Made by a program: the position numbers and the translations under genes. The notes beneath the pieces were generated by a model. That model was not told where the DNA came from and did not search any database. It saw only the letters and a list, made by a program, of their open reading frames with translations. From contig MU400545.1 in assembly GCA_022578965.1 (NCBI GenBank), forward strand, positions 186,001 to 250,000: 64,000 nt of DNA, read 5' to 3'. Origin of the DNA: Xylaria sp. FL1777 (lineage: Eukaryota; Ascomycota; Sordariomycetes; Xylariales; Xylariaceae). Positions 9,476 to 21,579 of the stretch are shown in pieces. Each line of letters begins with the position of its first letter. The stretch's first letter is position 1.

Positions 9476-12139
9476 ATGGCATCTGCGATGGTAGCGGGGG
9501 TGAAGAGGAGGTACGCATCTGTCACCACTATTGACGAGCGACAAGCATATCATATACACTCCGACCTCGAACCTTCAAAACGGCTGTGCCAACATGACCA
9601 GCCTCCCCAGGAAAGCCGTCGTGGTATGAGCTTACCAAATACCACGAGAAATACACCGCCAATATCCAGCCTGGAGGCCTCATTCGAACCAGATGCATCG
9701 ATCGTGCTTGTTGGAATACGCGGTTCTGGGAAGTCCACCCTGGCAATAATTGCCTCAACGGCAATGAAACGGAGGATCATTGACCTTGACAAAGCCTTCA
9801 AGGATGTGACAGATTTGTCTACAGTGGAATACAAGAGAAAACATGGCCCAATTGAGTGTAGGCGACGGCAGGACAGGGTACTGGAAACCATTTTAGACAG
9901 CTATCAACGAGATAGCATTATTGTGTCATCGTGGATGGAGCCTGGCCTTCATGCGCCTCTCGAGAAGTTTTCGGCTTTCCATCCTGTCATTCATGTCGCT
10001 AGAGATCCGGAAGCCATACAACAATATCTCCAAGTGGCCGACGAAAGTAAAATCCGGGGATTAATGAAATATACGGCGTCAGCATTCCGTGCCATAGCTA
10101 ACTTTGAGTTTTTTAACGTTTCTGAGAGATGCTCGAAGTCGAATCATCCGCTGGATGCTGCGGTGCGAGGAGACGGCTTAGCATCTCCCGCTCCATATCT
10201 CGCTTTGAAAAGAGCTGAGAGACATTTCCTGAAATTTCTCTCTCTCATTATGCCACCAAGGTCTATTCCATTTATCGAATCAGCATTTCCACTCGCCTCA
10301 GTCCCGACAGAGACCCGTCAATTCACCTACGCGGTGTCTGTACCTTTGTCGAGACTTTTAGCAGATGACTGGAAGACTGAAGAAATCGAAACCGGCGCCG
10401 ATGCTGTCGAGATCGTTATAGATGATGCTTTCTCCCCGAATGCAGAGAAATCCTCTAGCGGCACTCAATTAAGCCCGGAGCGCGCCAGTCAAATAAGCAA
10501 AGCCGTTGGTATGGTAAGGAGAAACGTTGTTATCCCTCTTATCTACCACGTACCATGGCCACCCTCTCATTCTATTGATGATACCCAACGAGCTACGTAT
10601 GTGGAGCACGTCCAGCACGGTCTGTTGCTCTGTCCAGAATACGTCACTATAGATTTACGGTTGGAAGATCGAGTACTCCGTCGTATTACGAAATGGAGAA
10701 AGACCTCAAAGATCATCGGCGCTGTTCATTTCGAATCCTCGTCCCATTCACCGTCATGGGTCGATCCAACGTGGATGTCCTACTATCGCAGGGCGCAGTC
10801 CTTTTCTTGCGACCTCGTGAAGTTCACTCGTCCAGCTTCCTCTATAGAGGATAACTTCGAGATCAATATGCTCCGCTGTTCTGTCTCCGGCGCGGGACGA
10901 CCACAAATCCCCTTAGTGGCCTATAATACCGGTGCGAAAGGCAGACATTCCGCATGCTTAAACAAAATTCTTACGTCGGTTCTTCCGGAATCTTTGTTTA
11001 TATCTAGTTCCGGAGACGATCCAGAACCATCCTATACAGCACCTTCTCTTACCTGCCGCCAGGCTACTGTAGCCTTACAGTCATCATTTGCGACAGACGA
11101 TGCTCTAAAACTATATGTAGTTGGTGCAAATTGCCAGCACAGCCTTTCACCCGCCATGCACAACAGGGCAATACAGGCTCTCGGTACGAGTCATATCTAT
11201 AGCCCCTACTCCACTAGCTCCTTAAGCGACATTCGGGATCTAATACATGATCCTTCGTTTGGTGGTGCTTCTGTTGGCCTTCCATTCAAGGTCGAAGTCA
11301 TTAGTCTTACCCACACTCTCAGTACCCACGCTAAAGCAATCGGTGCTGTCAATACATTAATTCCAATACGCCATTTAAATCCTGACGGAAGCATACCGGA
11401 CGATGCGCTTCTATCGAATGCACGCAATAGTGTGGGACCCGTTCTTGCATTGTACGGGGAGAACACCGATTGGATTGGTATTCGAGCGTGTATCCGCAGG
11501 GGGCTCTCTCCGGCGAACGCCGTTCGCTCAAACACAGCAGGCCTCGTAATCGGCGCTGGAGGCATGGCTCGTGCCGCTGTATATTCTATGCTCCAGCTTG
11601 GTGTGCAGAACATTGTTGTTTATAACCGGTCTCCAGAAAACGCAGAAAAGCTCGTGTCTCATTTCGAACGGCTGCTCTCTAGGAATGACATACCTCTATT
11701 GAGTAAACTCGAGGATGGAAAAACTTACTTCCACATACTCCGCAGTCGAGATGATCCCTGGCCTGAGCATCTTCGTCAACCGACCATTGTAGTCTCTTGC
11801 ATACCCTCCCAGCAGACAGGAAACCAACCTCCGCCCAACTTCACTCTGCCCGTGGCTTGGATGGGCAGCCCCACAGGTGGCGTTGTAGTAGACTTTTCCT
11901 ACAAGGTCCTGAATACACCTATCATCCTTCAGACTCGAGCAGAGGCGCATCGCGGATGGGTAGTGATGGATAGTTTGGATTTACTACCAGAACAAGGCTT
12001 CGCCCAGTTCGAATTATTTACAGGGAGAAGAGCCCCGAGGCGGTTGATGCGTGCTGAAGTGTTGAAATCGTCTCCCGACGAAGAACGCCCCTATCCACTC
12101 CAGCCTCGACTTGATAGTATCACGGAGCAGGAACCATAG
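9476..12139 (+). CDS. qutR: quinate repressor protein (AROM C-terminal homologue)
   Basis: This 887 aa, intronless protein is homologous in order to the last three domains of the AROM pentafunctional enzyme, the known architecture of the quinate repressor (QutR/Qa-1S). A shikimate kinase-like domain comes first, with the P-loop GIRGSGKST at 80-88. A type I dehydroquinase-like domain follows (about 295-505), then a shikimate dehydrogenase-like domain (about 540-865) with SLSPAMH, ENTDWIGI and a GAGGMA nucleotide-binding turn. Family knowledge: the repressor binds and silences the activator and is relieved by pathway metabolites. Residues that align with catalytic ones remain visible: H418 and K449 in the dehydroquinase-like part, and K605 and D665 in the dehydrogenase-like part. 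It diverges from the activator gene. An active enzyme is unlikely because AROM itself would have N-terminal synthase domains, which are absent. Confidence 0.92.
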   Translation: MASAMVAGVKRRYASVTTIDERQAYHIHSDLEPSKRLCQHDQPPQESRRGMSLPNTTRNTPPISSLEASFEPDASIVLVGIRGSGKSTLAIIASTAMKRRIIDLDKAFKDVTDLSTVEYKRKHGPIECRRRQDRVLETILDSYQRDSIIVSSWMEPGLHAPLEKFSAFHPVIHVARDPEAIQQYLQVADESKIRGLMKYTASAFRAIANFEFFNVSERCSKSNHPLDAAVRGDGLASPAPYLALKRAERHFLKFLSLIMPPRSIPFIESAFPLASVPTETRQFTYAVSVPLSRLLADDWKTEEIETGADAVEIVIDDAFSPNAEKSSSGTQLSPERASQISKAVGMVRRNVVIPLIYHVPWPPSHSIDDTQRATYVEHVQHGLLLCPEYVTIDLRLEDRVLRRITKWRKTSKIIGAVHFESSSHSPSWVDPTWMSYYRRAQSFSCDLVKFTRPASSIEDNFEINMLRCSVSGAGRPQIPLVAYNTGAKGRHSACLNKILTSVLPESLFISSSGDDPEPSYTAPSLTCRQATVALQSSFATDDALKLYVVGANCQHSLSPAMHNRAIQALGTSHIYSPYSTSSLSDIRDLIHDPSFGGASVGLPFKVEVISLTHTLSTHAKAIGAVNTLIPIRHLNPDGSIPDDALLSNARNSVGPVLALYGENTDWIGIRACIRRGLSPANAVRSNTAGLVIGAGGMARAAVYSMLQLGVQNIVVYNRSPENAEKLVSHFERLLSRNDIPLLSKLEDGKTYFHILRSRDDPWPEHLRQPTIVVSCIPSQQTGNQPPPNFTLPVAWMGSPTGGVVVDFSYKVLNTPIILQTRAEAHRGWVVMDSLDLLPEQGFAQFELFTGRRAPRRLMRAEVLKSSPDEERPYPLQPRLDSITEQEP

Positions 12140-15044
12140 ATCACCTAAGTTAAACAAAACAATGCGATGAGACATAACTTGCAAGACATTAATTCGTATA
12201 GTACAGTGAATAAACCCAACTCTAAAAATACGTGTGCGCTATTTCCACTCTCCAGCCTTATCGAACGATAGTAGATTTTACAACCATAATAACCACTATT
12301 GAAACATTCCTTGCTAGCAACAGAACCAACAGAATCAAGACTATAGGCAAGCTTCATGAAATGTTTCCTAGAGATCCAAGGGATAAGACAAAGATAGACA
12401 GGCATTGAGTAAGACATGCGGCGAGATTGAGAAATACTCCGAATTTGTCTACGCCAGCTGTTGCATGAAGACACGGCCACAACCTCGGCCCAGTTTGCGA
12501 TAACGGTAACTAATCTTCAAGTTGCAAACTTTGGTCTATCGTCAGCGATGCTTGTCAGACAAGAGCAAGTCCATCGTTGACGAAGTCCCGATTGTCTGCG
12601 GCCGAGCGTCCACGAGTTAAATAGAGTCATTCTTCCAAAGACCATTTCATGCCCTGTTAAAAAAGCTCACGAGATTCCAACAGAGGGGACACAAATTTGA
12701 TGTGAAGGCCTCAAAGGGACGAATTACTAAGTATCAAGCCTTAGCGGTCATAGTCATAACAGCGACGATTTCAGTGAATACGGACGTGGCTACGACATTA
12801 GATAGAAGTCAGCTTAGGGGAGATTACCATTTGTAAATCCGCACTCGGTTTCACCATTGCTATCGCTACTCTTTCGCTCGAGAAGATCCTGGAATGATTG
12901 GATTAGACTAACGACTGTTTCCGGGAGGATATAATGTACTCCGAATTGGATGTCAATGCGCCTGGCAAGATAGAATTCTTACAAAACCCACAGCCTTCCA
13001 AGCCAGCGACAAGATGATACGTAGCTTCGACGAAGAGCGTACGACTTAGAATCGTCTCCTGGTATTTCCGTTTTACCCATCCTCTCATCCTCTTCTTTCA
13101 TAGGCCTAAGATCGCCTTGCGTTGCTTCGAAGCGAGTAACGCCTCAGGAGAGCAACCGTGGGCATTTCCCCAGCCAGATGGTGACCGATTCCGACGTGCG
13201 ATCGCCTAGAATTTCCCCGGCAACACCAGCGGCAAACTTTGTCCGGGTTCGTCCTTCTCCCATGAATAGGATTGAGCGATGTATTTCGGACTAACCTTCA
13301 AATCGACAGCATGTAGTTTGCATTGGATCAAGTCTCCCCAGCACTAACCTTTAAAAGTCGTATGCTTATGGGAGTAGGCAATGCCGAGTGGGAATAAAGC
13401 TCGGTGTTATCGAGCGGCTATAATAAGTAACGCCAAGTTATCGCTAGGACTCCAAAGAGAGAGTTTTTAGAGATGTACTCGCTTGCATTATACTGCGTCA
13501 ACAACTCCTTTGACGCTCCAACCAAGGTGCCTTCTTCGCCGCAGTGTCAGCTTGGCTCAAAAATCCTACCGCGTAACTCCCCTTATTCTTCTTCTTAAGG
13601 GTGTCCTTCTTATCTGCTGCTTGAGCATTCGAAGACATGGCCGTATATTTGTGGCATAGCTTTCTCTACCTCAAAAGGGAGGAAAACATATTGAAAAGCC
13701 ATGTTCAAGAGATTTTACGCCGGACCATGATGTCATGGGGCTCACGGCCTACTTCATCCAGTGCCGGGCCTTGGCATAACCATATTTCTCCTGCTAGTTA
13801 GCTGCTTACTTACCCCTCAACCTTCCTTTGTCGCGTTTTCTTCTTCCTGCAATAATCAACGTGGCTGTCTCTAGTGACAAAAATTAGCAGTATGCAACAA
13901 GGTTACCTGAGTAGCGATCAGCGACGGCGGCACCCGCCCGCTATCATCGTTAAGTCGGTTCGGGGTCTCCAGATTCCAGGGACCAACCAGACCCTGCTGG
14001 GTTCGGCCCAGCGCGACGCGTTCTTCTTGCTCTTCTGGGAACTGAAACTTGTCCGGGACCCATGCTTTGGCTTGCCTTATCAGAGCTGACAAGGCCTATA
14101 TTACAGGAAACTATTATTGTACATGGGCAAGCTGCTATGGTAACGCTCTTGGTGCTCCCATTTCAGCGGTACTATCTATCTAGCGCACCATACAGTGGGA
14201 TGACATCCCCCACAAAACTTACTTGGAAAACTCTTTTCTTATCTCTAGCCAGCCAGAGTTGCCAGCGATATGTTTAGTGACCTTCATGACTCTACTAAGG
14301 CCCGAGCTATTTTCAAGAAGGGGAATTAGGAGGTAGATTGAAATGTCGTCGTGCGTGTAGTTTTAGGTCCCGTTTATTATCGAACCGATTTTAAATGGTC
14401 TGACAGTACCGTAGTAGTATTCAGCATCTTAGGTTCGTTAGGTCGGTATTGTGATTCCAAACTATCGACATATACTATGAGTACAGAGGTCAATTGGCTC
14501 TGTGTTCATCAACATCGCCTGTGTAACTTGCCAATTCCCAATCTATGTGGCGACGAATTGATATAACCCAGCTACGCGGCACCGCGCGATACGCCTCATC
14601 GGCTAGCCCCGTAGCCTGTGTCCTCGCAGGAGCTGATATCTATGCTTGGGTCGATTGGGGTCATGGAGATATGGCCGGTCCAGCCCTGTCAGACTATCTG
14701 AATGAGGACCAGTATAGTGATTACATAGAAGTATATGTCATGGCCTGAGGCTGCTGAGCGATTTCTCAAATTCTATTTAACAGCTTGTAAGAGGATCGTA
14801 TTTAGACACGGTAATAAGCTTTACCCTATTGTTAACAAGACCAACGAATAACCGAGTGAAGTGAATTGGCTCGGTACCTCTACATATCCCTGTTGTTACA
14901 CCTTACCCAGCAAACAACCCTCTAAGAAACTTGCTACTAACACGAACTTTAATATTGGAAATATTATTGAACTTCGGAGAAGAAATTTCTTCATAAAAGT
15001 TTTAAACTTTACCCCCCTTTTATCGCCCACAACAGCCCACCGCC
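12140..15044. other. gene-poor region between repressor and purine permease
   Basis: This 2.9 kb stretch has no supported gene. Short frames near 13500-13640 (minus), 13870-14090 (both strands) and 14545-14748 (plus) look partly protein-like but have stops, lack ATG starts or match nothing I know. They may be relics. A GATA-type site (AGATAG, minus strand) near 14692 could serve nitrogen control of the downstream permease. Confidence 0.4.
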
Positions 15045-17260
15045 ATGGACGAGGACCAAGGTCCGTCACAGATCGTCCCGCAGACAGCTACACGACGAAG
15101 CATAGGGGACAGACTGCAGGGCGTGAAGAAGACGTTCCTGACGCGAGACGGGCTCCTCGGCGACTACGACTATGCATTTCTGTTCCGTCCGAATATCCCG
15201 TTCATGCGCAAGCGGCGCCAGGTCTCGCCGTTCTTCGGGCTCAATGACAAGCTGCCCGTCTTCCTAGCTGTGTTGCTCGGCTTCCAGCATGCGCTTGCCA
15301 TGCTCGCGGGTGTCATTACACCCCCTATCATTCTGTCCGGCGCAGCCGGAGTCAACCTTGAAACCGAGCTCCAGCAGTACCTCGTGTCGGCTGCGTTGAT
15401 CGTATCGGGCATCCTGTCCATGATCCAGATCACTCGGTTCCATATCCGTGGGACACCGTAAGTGGGTTGGTTCTTCTCCTCAAATGCCGGCAAGCGTTGG
15501 CCCATGGCGCCGGGATATGTTATTATATGATATGATGTGGTGTGATATGATGGCGGCTTACAAAGTCACTCTAGATACTTTCTCGGGACCGGCTTGATCT
15601 CGGTCATTGGCGTTTCATTCACCGTCATCCCTGTCGCCGAGGGCGCGTTCACGCAGATGTACGCGAACGGGTTCTGCCCCGTAGCCGACGACGGTACGAG
15701 GCTGCCCTGTCCCGACGCCTACGGTGCGCTGCTTGGCACGGCCGCGGTCGCGGCACTGATAGAGATCTTAATCGCCTTCATCCCGCCTAGGATAATATTA
15801 AAGATTTTTCCTCCTCTGGTCACCGGCCCTACTGTCAGTAAGTGATTTTCAAGGCCAGCTTGTTTTCCTATCCTAGCCTCATTCAGAGCAGAAATGCTCC
15901 TCTTTAGTCTAATCTATGTCTTGGAAGCCCCCGACAGTTTTGAAGCCTCCTAGATCACGCTCAAAATGACAATCACTAACTTTAAGTGTTGTAGTGGTTA
16001 GTAAAGCCCTTCAGCACCTGTCTTGTGTATGTGTAAGCAGCGTAGGTTAAATGACTGACACCCTCAAGCTCATTGGCATCAGCTTGATCGAGTCTGGGTT
16101 CAAGGACTGGCTGGGTGGAAGCGGTCCTTGCTCGGACGCCACTCATACCGCCTTCTTCGACAAATGTCCTGATATCACCGCCCCTCATGCGCTCCCCTGG
16201 GGCTCTGCCGAGTATCTGGGTATGTAAACCGTAACGGCGCATTGTGCGTAAGGGGTCAGCCGGCTAACTCCGAATAGGTCTGGGGTTCTCCGTATTCATT
16301 ACCATCATCCTTTGTGAGCGCTTCGGGTCCCCGATCATGAAGTCCACAAGTGTCATCATCGGCCTGCTAACGGGCATCATCATCGCCGCGGCCACGGGGT
16401 ACTTCTCCCGTAGTGGGATCGACGAAGCCCCCGTAGTCTCGTTCATCTGGGTGCACACGTTTAAACTCACCGTCTATGGCCCGCTCGTACTTCCCTTGAT
16501 CGCCGTGTTCATCCTCTGCGCTTGCGAGGCGATTGGCGACATCACCGCGTCATGCGACGTCTCACGCATCGAGGTCGACGGCCCCATCTACGAGACCCGT
16601 ATCCAAGGTGGCGTCTTAGCTGACGGAATCAATGGCGTGCTTGCTGCCCTGGCCACCATGACTCCCATGACCACTTTTGCGCAGAACAACGGTGTCATCG
16701 CCCTGACACGCTGTGCTAACCGCACCGCTGGGTATTGCTGCTGGTGAGTTTTGCTCTGAAGACTGTCACAAGTTTGTACATCAAAGTGTAGTGACTGATA
16801 ACAATTTAAAAGCTTCTTCCTCATTCTTGGGGGTATCTTTGCTAAGTTTGCGGCGGCTCTCGTCGCGATCCCGTCCGCGGTACTTGGCGGCATGACCACT
16901 TTTCTCTTTACCTCCGTGGCCGTATCCGGTATTGCCATCATATGTCGTGGGGCGCCTTTTACGCGGCGTAATCGTTTTATTATGACCGCCGGGCTTGCTC
17001 TTGGTTACGGAGCTACCCTCGTGCCGACGTATTTCGACAAAGTTTTTACCTACGAAGGTGACAATAAGAGTCTTCGTGGGTTCCTCGATGCTATCGAGAT
17101 TTTCTTGGAAACGGGCTTTGCTGTTACTGCCCTGATTACAATCATTCTCAACCTCACTCTGCCTGAAGAGATTGAGGAGACAGATGAACAGATCATTGCT
17201 CCGGATAATAATCTTGTAGTTCATAAGGATGACACTCCAGATAGTGACAAAATGGCATGA
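15045..17260 (+). CDS. uapA: uric acid/xanthine permease (NAT/NCS2 family)
   Basis: This is a plasma-membrane purine transporter of the UapA/UapC type. The exons read are 15045-15457, 15575-15833, 16069-16219, 16278-16743 and 16813-17260, giving 578 aa; known relatives are about 575-580 aa. It has the GFQHALAM motif in the first membrane segment and the NAT signature QNNGVIALTR in exon 4. The sequence around GYCCCFF and GGMTTFLF matches the end of the family core. Four introns have clear ends except intron 2. The natural GTAAGT donor at 15838 leaves the frame broken against the only usable acceptor. Using GTCAGT at 15834 restores the frame but drops about two residues from the conserved TGPTVxLIG segment. 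The gene may be functional with this change or newly damaged. UapA and UapC cannot be separated here. Confidence 0.85.
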
Positions 17261-17881
17261 GAGCCACTTGAAAGTTCCTCGCAGTATATAAACTATATAA
17301 ATCTTAAACATGCGATGAAACGTTAATAAGACTATAATGATATATTCATGGTGAATATGAAAGTGGCACTTCTGATTCGCTAATTGATTACGCCGTACAC
17401 AATCAGTACTATAATTAAGCAGGCTCGTTGAGACACGACCTGGCCTTGAGTACTTTTTAAGCGTGGTTTGATAAAACCTATGACTGGAAGCTAAAGATCC
17501 ACGGTTTTGACAGTACAGGAGACACGACTGAATATATACATTGTGTAGCCTAAGTCAGTTATCGTCAATTGATGCATCGAATAATTTGTTCAATCTACGT
17601 TACCCTGATTATCAACCTAGCTTAGATCTCCATTCTAGAATGTCTGTCGTGCTATTTTCCAAGACGCTTGAAAGTACAAGTATTTTAGCAGTTCGTAGAA
17701 GGTTCTATTGGTGATGAATAAACCTCCACGGCAAGCTAGAGTCTATTCTACAACTAGTGTTACAATTTAGAGGATAGGAACCCCCCATGCAACGTCTATT
17801 GCTTATTTCTTACTTTCCGTCGATGGTAGACCATCTTACTAGCTGAGTTGTGGTCACTAATCTTTACTGATGGTGAAATTA
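17261..17881. other. intergenic, convergent 3' ends
   Basis: This lies between the convergent ends of the purine permease and Rpn2. It is A+T-rich and I see no gene or repeat in it. Confidence 0.4.
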
Positions 17882-20800
17882 CTATTCGTCGCCTTCGTCG
17901 TCAGTGTAATACTCGAAGTCGTGAGGAACTGAGGCCTCTTCATCCCCTTCCCCATCTTCATCAATCGCTGTGAGCACACCTGCGGCCGCAGCCGCACCAC
18001 TCTGATTCCGGCTGGGTGTGACGGGAGGATTACCCGCCAACCGACTAAGCAGAGCCTCTTCTACGCTTCGAGGATTTCTACCTTGAGCATTACCGACCCC
18101 AGCGACAGGTGCTCTCTCTGTTGCCACTTTCTTCAGCTTCTCTTCAATCAAAGACTTCTCTTTCTCGGGTTGCGTGTCGTGGAGAAGCAGAGGGCCACCG
18201 GTAGGCTGGAGATGGGTCAGTCTCACGTTTAAGAAGCAACAATTTCGATTAGGGCCCGACTTACCAATGGTCCTGGTCTTACAAGCTTGACTGGCCAGTA
18301 TCGGCCCTTGGCGAGGCTGATGAATTTGAGCTGCCCAGGTAGGACACGGCTCATGTTTTCAATCTCATAGCCTGATTTCTCTTTCTCCAATTTCTTCTTA
18401 GCATCCGGAGGTGCGGAAGTTTCCTTTTCGCTCTGGGCCGGGGTTTGTTCCTCCTTCTTATCCTTTGTCTCTTCACTCGACTTGGTGTTATCGTCAAGGT
18501 CCATTTTATCACCTGCAGCAGCATTAGATATTGTCGGTGTTACTGTAGGGTCCACATCCATGCTCTTTTGGTGTTGTGCTTTATCAGCTCTCTCTTTTCT
18601 TTGTGCACGACGCTTAGCCTGAGCAGTGGTCGATAGAATAGCAGTAGCAATCATTGCCGGACCTTCCTCAGTCTTTACCTCCTGCTCGGGAGGGTAGTCA
18701 AAGAGACTGGGCTTTGTAGCACAGTGGAACTTGACATCTAAGATGTCTAGGTCGTGATCTAATGCAATGATGGAGGTTGGACTAAACGCCAGAGACAGGA
18801 AGTGGGTAAAGGGGAACCAATACCAGTACTGCGTGAAAACGGCCATGCCGACGACGCCCGCCATGTTGAGGTTACCCGTCTGAGTTTGGAGACCAATGGT
18901 GCAGTTCCGTCCACCAGCATCGATGATACCGAGGGCGAGGGCGGCACCAAACTTAGTCATCGCATCTTCGTGTCGATCACCAACGACCTTCTTCAGGGTC
19001 TTCCGGATCGAGGCAACCTTAGGGTTCATGGCCTCATTTTGCTGTATCATGATCATGGCTAGGGCAATTAGGGCACCTTGGCGCACGAAGTCTGTCGGAT
19101 CCTTCATCATGGGTTCAAGAAGGTCAATTGCTTCGTCAAGGCCAGTCCCTGCACACGAGATACCGAGGGCCATAGCTGATCCGTATCGCACATGTGGGTT
19201 GTACGATTCGGAAAGAAGCTCAACCATACGGGGAACACTTCCAGGCTTACGGAAAAGAATGAAACCCAAACTCATGACAGCGATACGTCGCACATCATCG
19301 TTGACATCGCTGACGGCGACGTGAAGGAGCTTGCGGACGGCTTTATTGCTTCCAGTCCCACAGTACGCCATGGCAACAGTCATTATACCCCCGTAACGCA
19401 ACGTAGCATCGGGGTCATTCAGGAGACCTTCAATCATGACATCTGCAAGCTCTTGCCGTCCGTACATGATCAAAGCCATACCTAGAGCCAGACCCCTGAC
19501 ACTTTTTTCGTGTGACGTTTCGTGAGCATAAGCCACCATATCTTCCAGCGCCTTGACGTTACCAGTACCAAGCATAATGAGACCCATAGACAGACCAACA
19601 GCCTCACCATTTAGAGCAGAGTCCGCATAGAGCACCGCCTTAAGATTCTCAAAGATTTCTTCGTTACCGCTAGCCATACCAGCTAAGCCGAGACCCAGTG
19701 CACCGCCATGTTGAATTACCTCCTCTTCGGCTTCAGTGAACCGAGTTCGGAGATAATCAAGAGCGTCGGCACCGTGGTTTGCGTGGATCAAACCGTAAGC
19801 GTATAGAGCGCCACCCTGGGAGTACGGGGAGCCGCCACCGATGCCGCCGGCACCGCGAGGAAGATACGGATCCAGTAGTTTCTTAGACTGGGAAAGGTTT
19901 CCGCGGTGTATAACTCCTAAGGCCGCGGTCGCAGTAAACTTGGACCAGTTGACAGCTTTTCCTAACCATTCTAAGTTATCGCGGAAGAACTTATCATTCG
20001 TTGTACCTTGGTTCATAAATGCATTACAGAAAGTGACGGCAGTATGAAAGATGGAGTTCCGCCCCTCAAGGCTGTCGCGCACCTTATTAAGGATGCCAAG
20101 ATCGGTGTGGTTGTTGCGATAAAGGAACTCGAGGTTGAGCTTGATTGTCTTAGTACCATCGAGGATGGAACGGATATTTTTGTAGATCTCGGCATGCTTC
20201 TCGTCCACTTCATCGGGGCTGGTGTCACTTTGGTCCACATCGCTCATTAGCGGGGCAGTTTCGGATCCAGTGTTACCTTCATTTTCTTTGTTTTCGGTTG
20301 GAACTTCACCCTTGGGAAGACCCGATATGACCTTGCCTAGGAAATTTTGGGTGGCATTGTCGTATAGGTCGAAGGCAAATTGGTAGGCAATGGCAGTGGC
20401 TTCGATAGACTCGGTATCGACAAGATGCCTAATTACGTCGCACGCCTTGGTGTCCTGGTCCAAATGAACTATACACTTGGCGATAGAGAAATAGTCCGGG
20501 TCTTTGGCTCTCCCACTAGCAAATTTAGCACTTGTCAAGATGCCTAATAGTAGGACTAGCATCTCATTCCGAAAATACCGCTCTTGGACAACGTCCATGC
20601 AGATACTAACACAATAGTCCAAAAGCTCTTCTGCGGGGCTTATGGCATCATCCTGTGCAGCTTTGCCCTTGTTTCTCTTGTACTCCTCGTCAGCGCGCCA
20701 GATGACATGCTTCACCCACTCTAGGCGCTTTGCTTCAACAGCGATACCGACGACCTGCTGATACTTGCCCTCTTTCATACAGCTCTGAAACAGACGGTCG

Positions 20801-21579
20801 ATGACTTTATCAACGGCACGGTTGGTTTGGAGCTCGTTAGAAGTCAAAGCGATGGAGGAAGACCGATGCTGTTTCTTTGGGGGTTCAAACGACGGCTCCA
20901 GGATGGTATTGTCTATAGAAGCGCGGGAGAGGAGGGACTTGGAGGGAAGCGTGGACTGAGAGAAGGGCGTGGTGGGCGAGATGAGGGCGGATGCGTTGCC
21001 ATCGGTGGGGCTGTTAGCAAAGGCAGTAGCCAGAGAGGGGGGAGAGGAAGCGCCCTCCTCCTCGTCGGAAACGGTGTACGATTCGCTCTTGTGCTTGGTG
21101 GCGATGTAGTGGTCGACACACTTGGAGATGATGGTTTCCTCGAATTCGCCGGGGGTATCGAGCTTGAAGAGGTCACCGGCGGCCAATGCGAAGAACATGC
21201 TCTCGTCATAGGCCTGGAGGTGGAAGTAGACCTTGGAGAGGACGAGGGCAGCAAGCTTGCGTTCGGGGAAGGATTCGTCCTCGAAGAGTGCCTCGCTGGA
21301 GAGAGAGAAAGCAGTGGGGTTAGCTTGCCGGGATCATACGTATGCAGACTCAGCCTTGACCTTGATCTCGAACTTGCAATTGCTCTCGAAATCGAGCGTG
21401 ATGAGCGAGGATAAGACAGGGTAACGTCTGACAACTTACATATCAGTCACGGCCGGGGCAACCTCAAACCAGACAGTGTCGATGTCTTCGTTGAGGGTTT
21501 GCAGGGCAAAGACCTTGAGCTCAACCTCCTCATCGGCGAGCAAGGCCAGCACACCGGTAGCAGTCACGAGCCCAGCCAT
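17882..21579 (-). CDS. rpn2: 26S proteasome regulatory subunit Rpn2
   Basis: This is the non-ATPase base subunit Rpn2 (PSMD1) of the 19S regulatory particle, a scaffold for ubiquitin receptors. The exons are 21579-21440, 21295-18283 and 18205-17882, giving 1158 aa. The N-terminal helical region starts MAGLVTATGVLALLADEEVE. The proteasome/cyclosome repeats (for example GLALGMALIMYG and RYGSAMALGISCAGTG) occupy the middle. A charged, Lys/Glu-rich segment follows, then the C-terminal PTGGPLLLHDTQP motif and an acidic tail. Intron 1 (144 bp) has GTAAGT and CCAG ends. The last intron has two in-frame donors 18 bp apart, GTAAGA at 18282 and GTAAGT at 18264. The first gives the family-like join PVKLPTGG; the second inserts VRPGPL. 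It is a single-copy housekeeping gene, convergent with the purine permease. Confidence 0.93.

Noticed and set aside
13501..13645. A 47-codon minus-strand frame with a Lys-rich start (MSSNAQAADKKDTLKKKN)
   Set aside because: It ends in a stop after a short stretch, no intron or second exon could be found, and no family is recognised.
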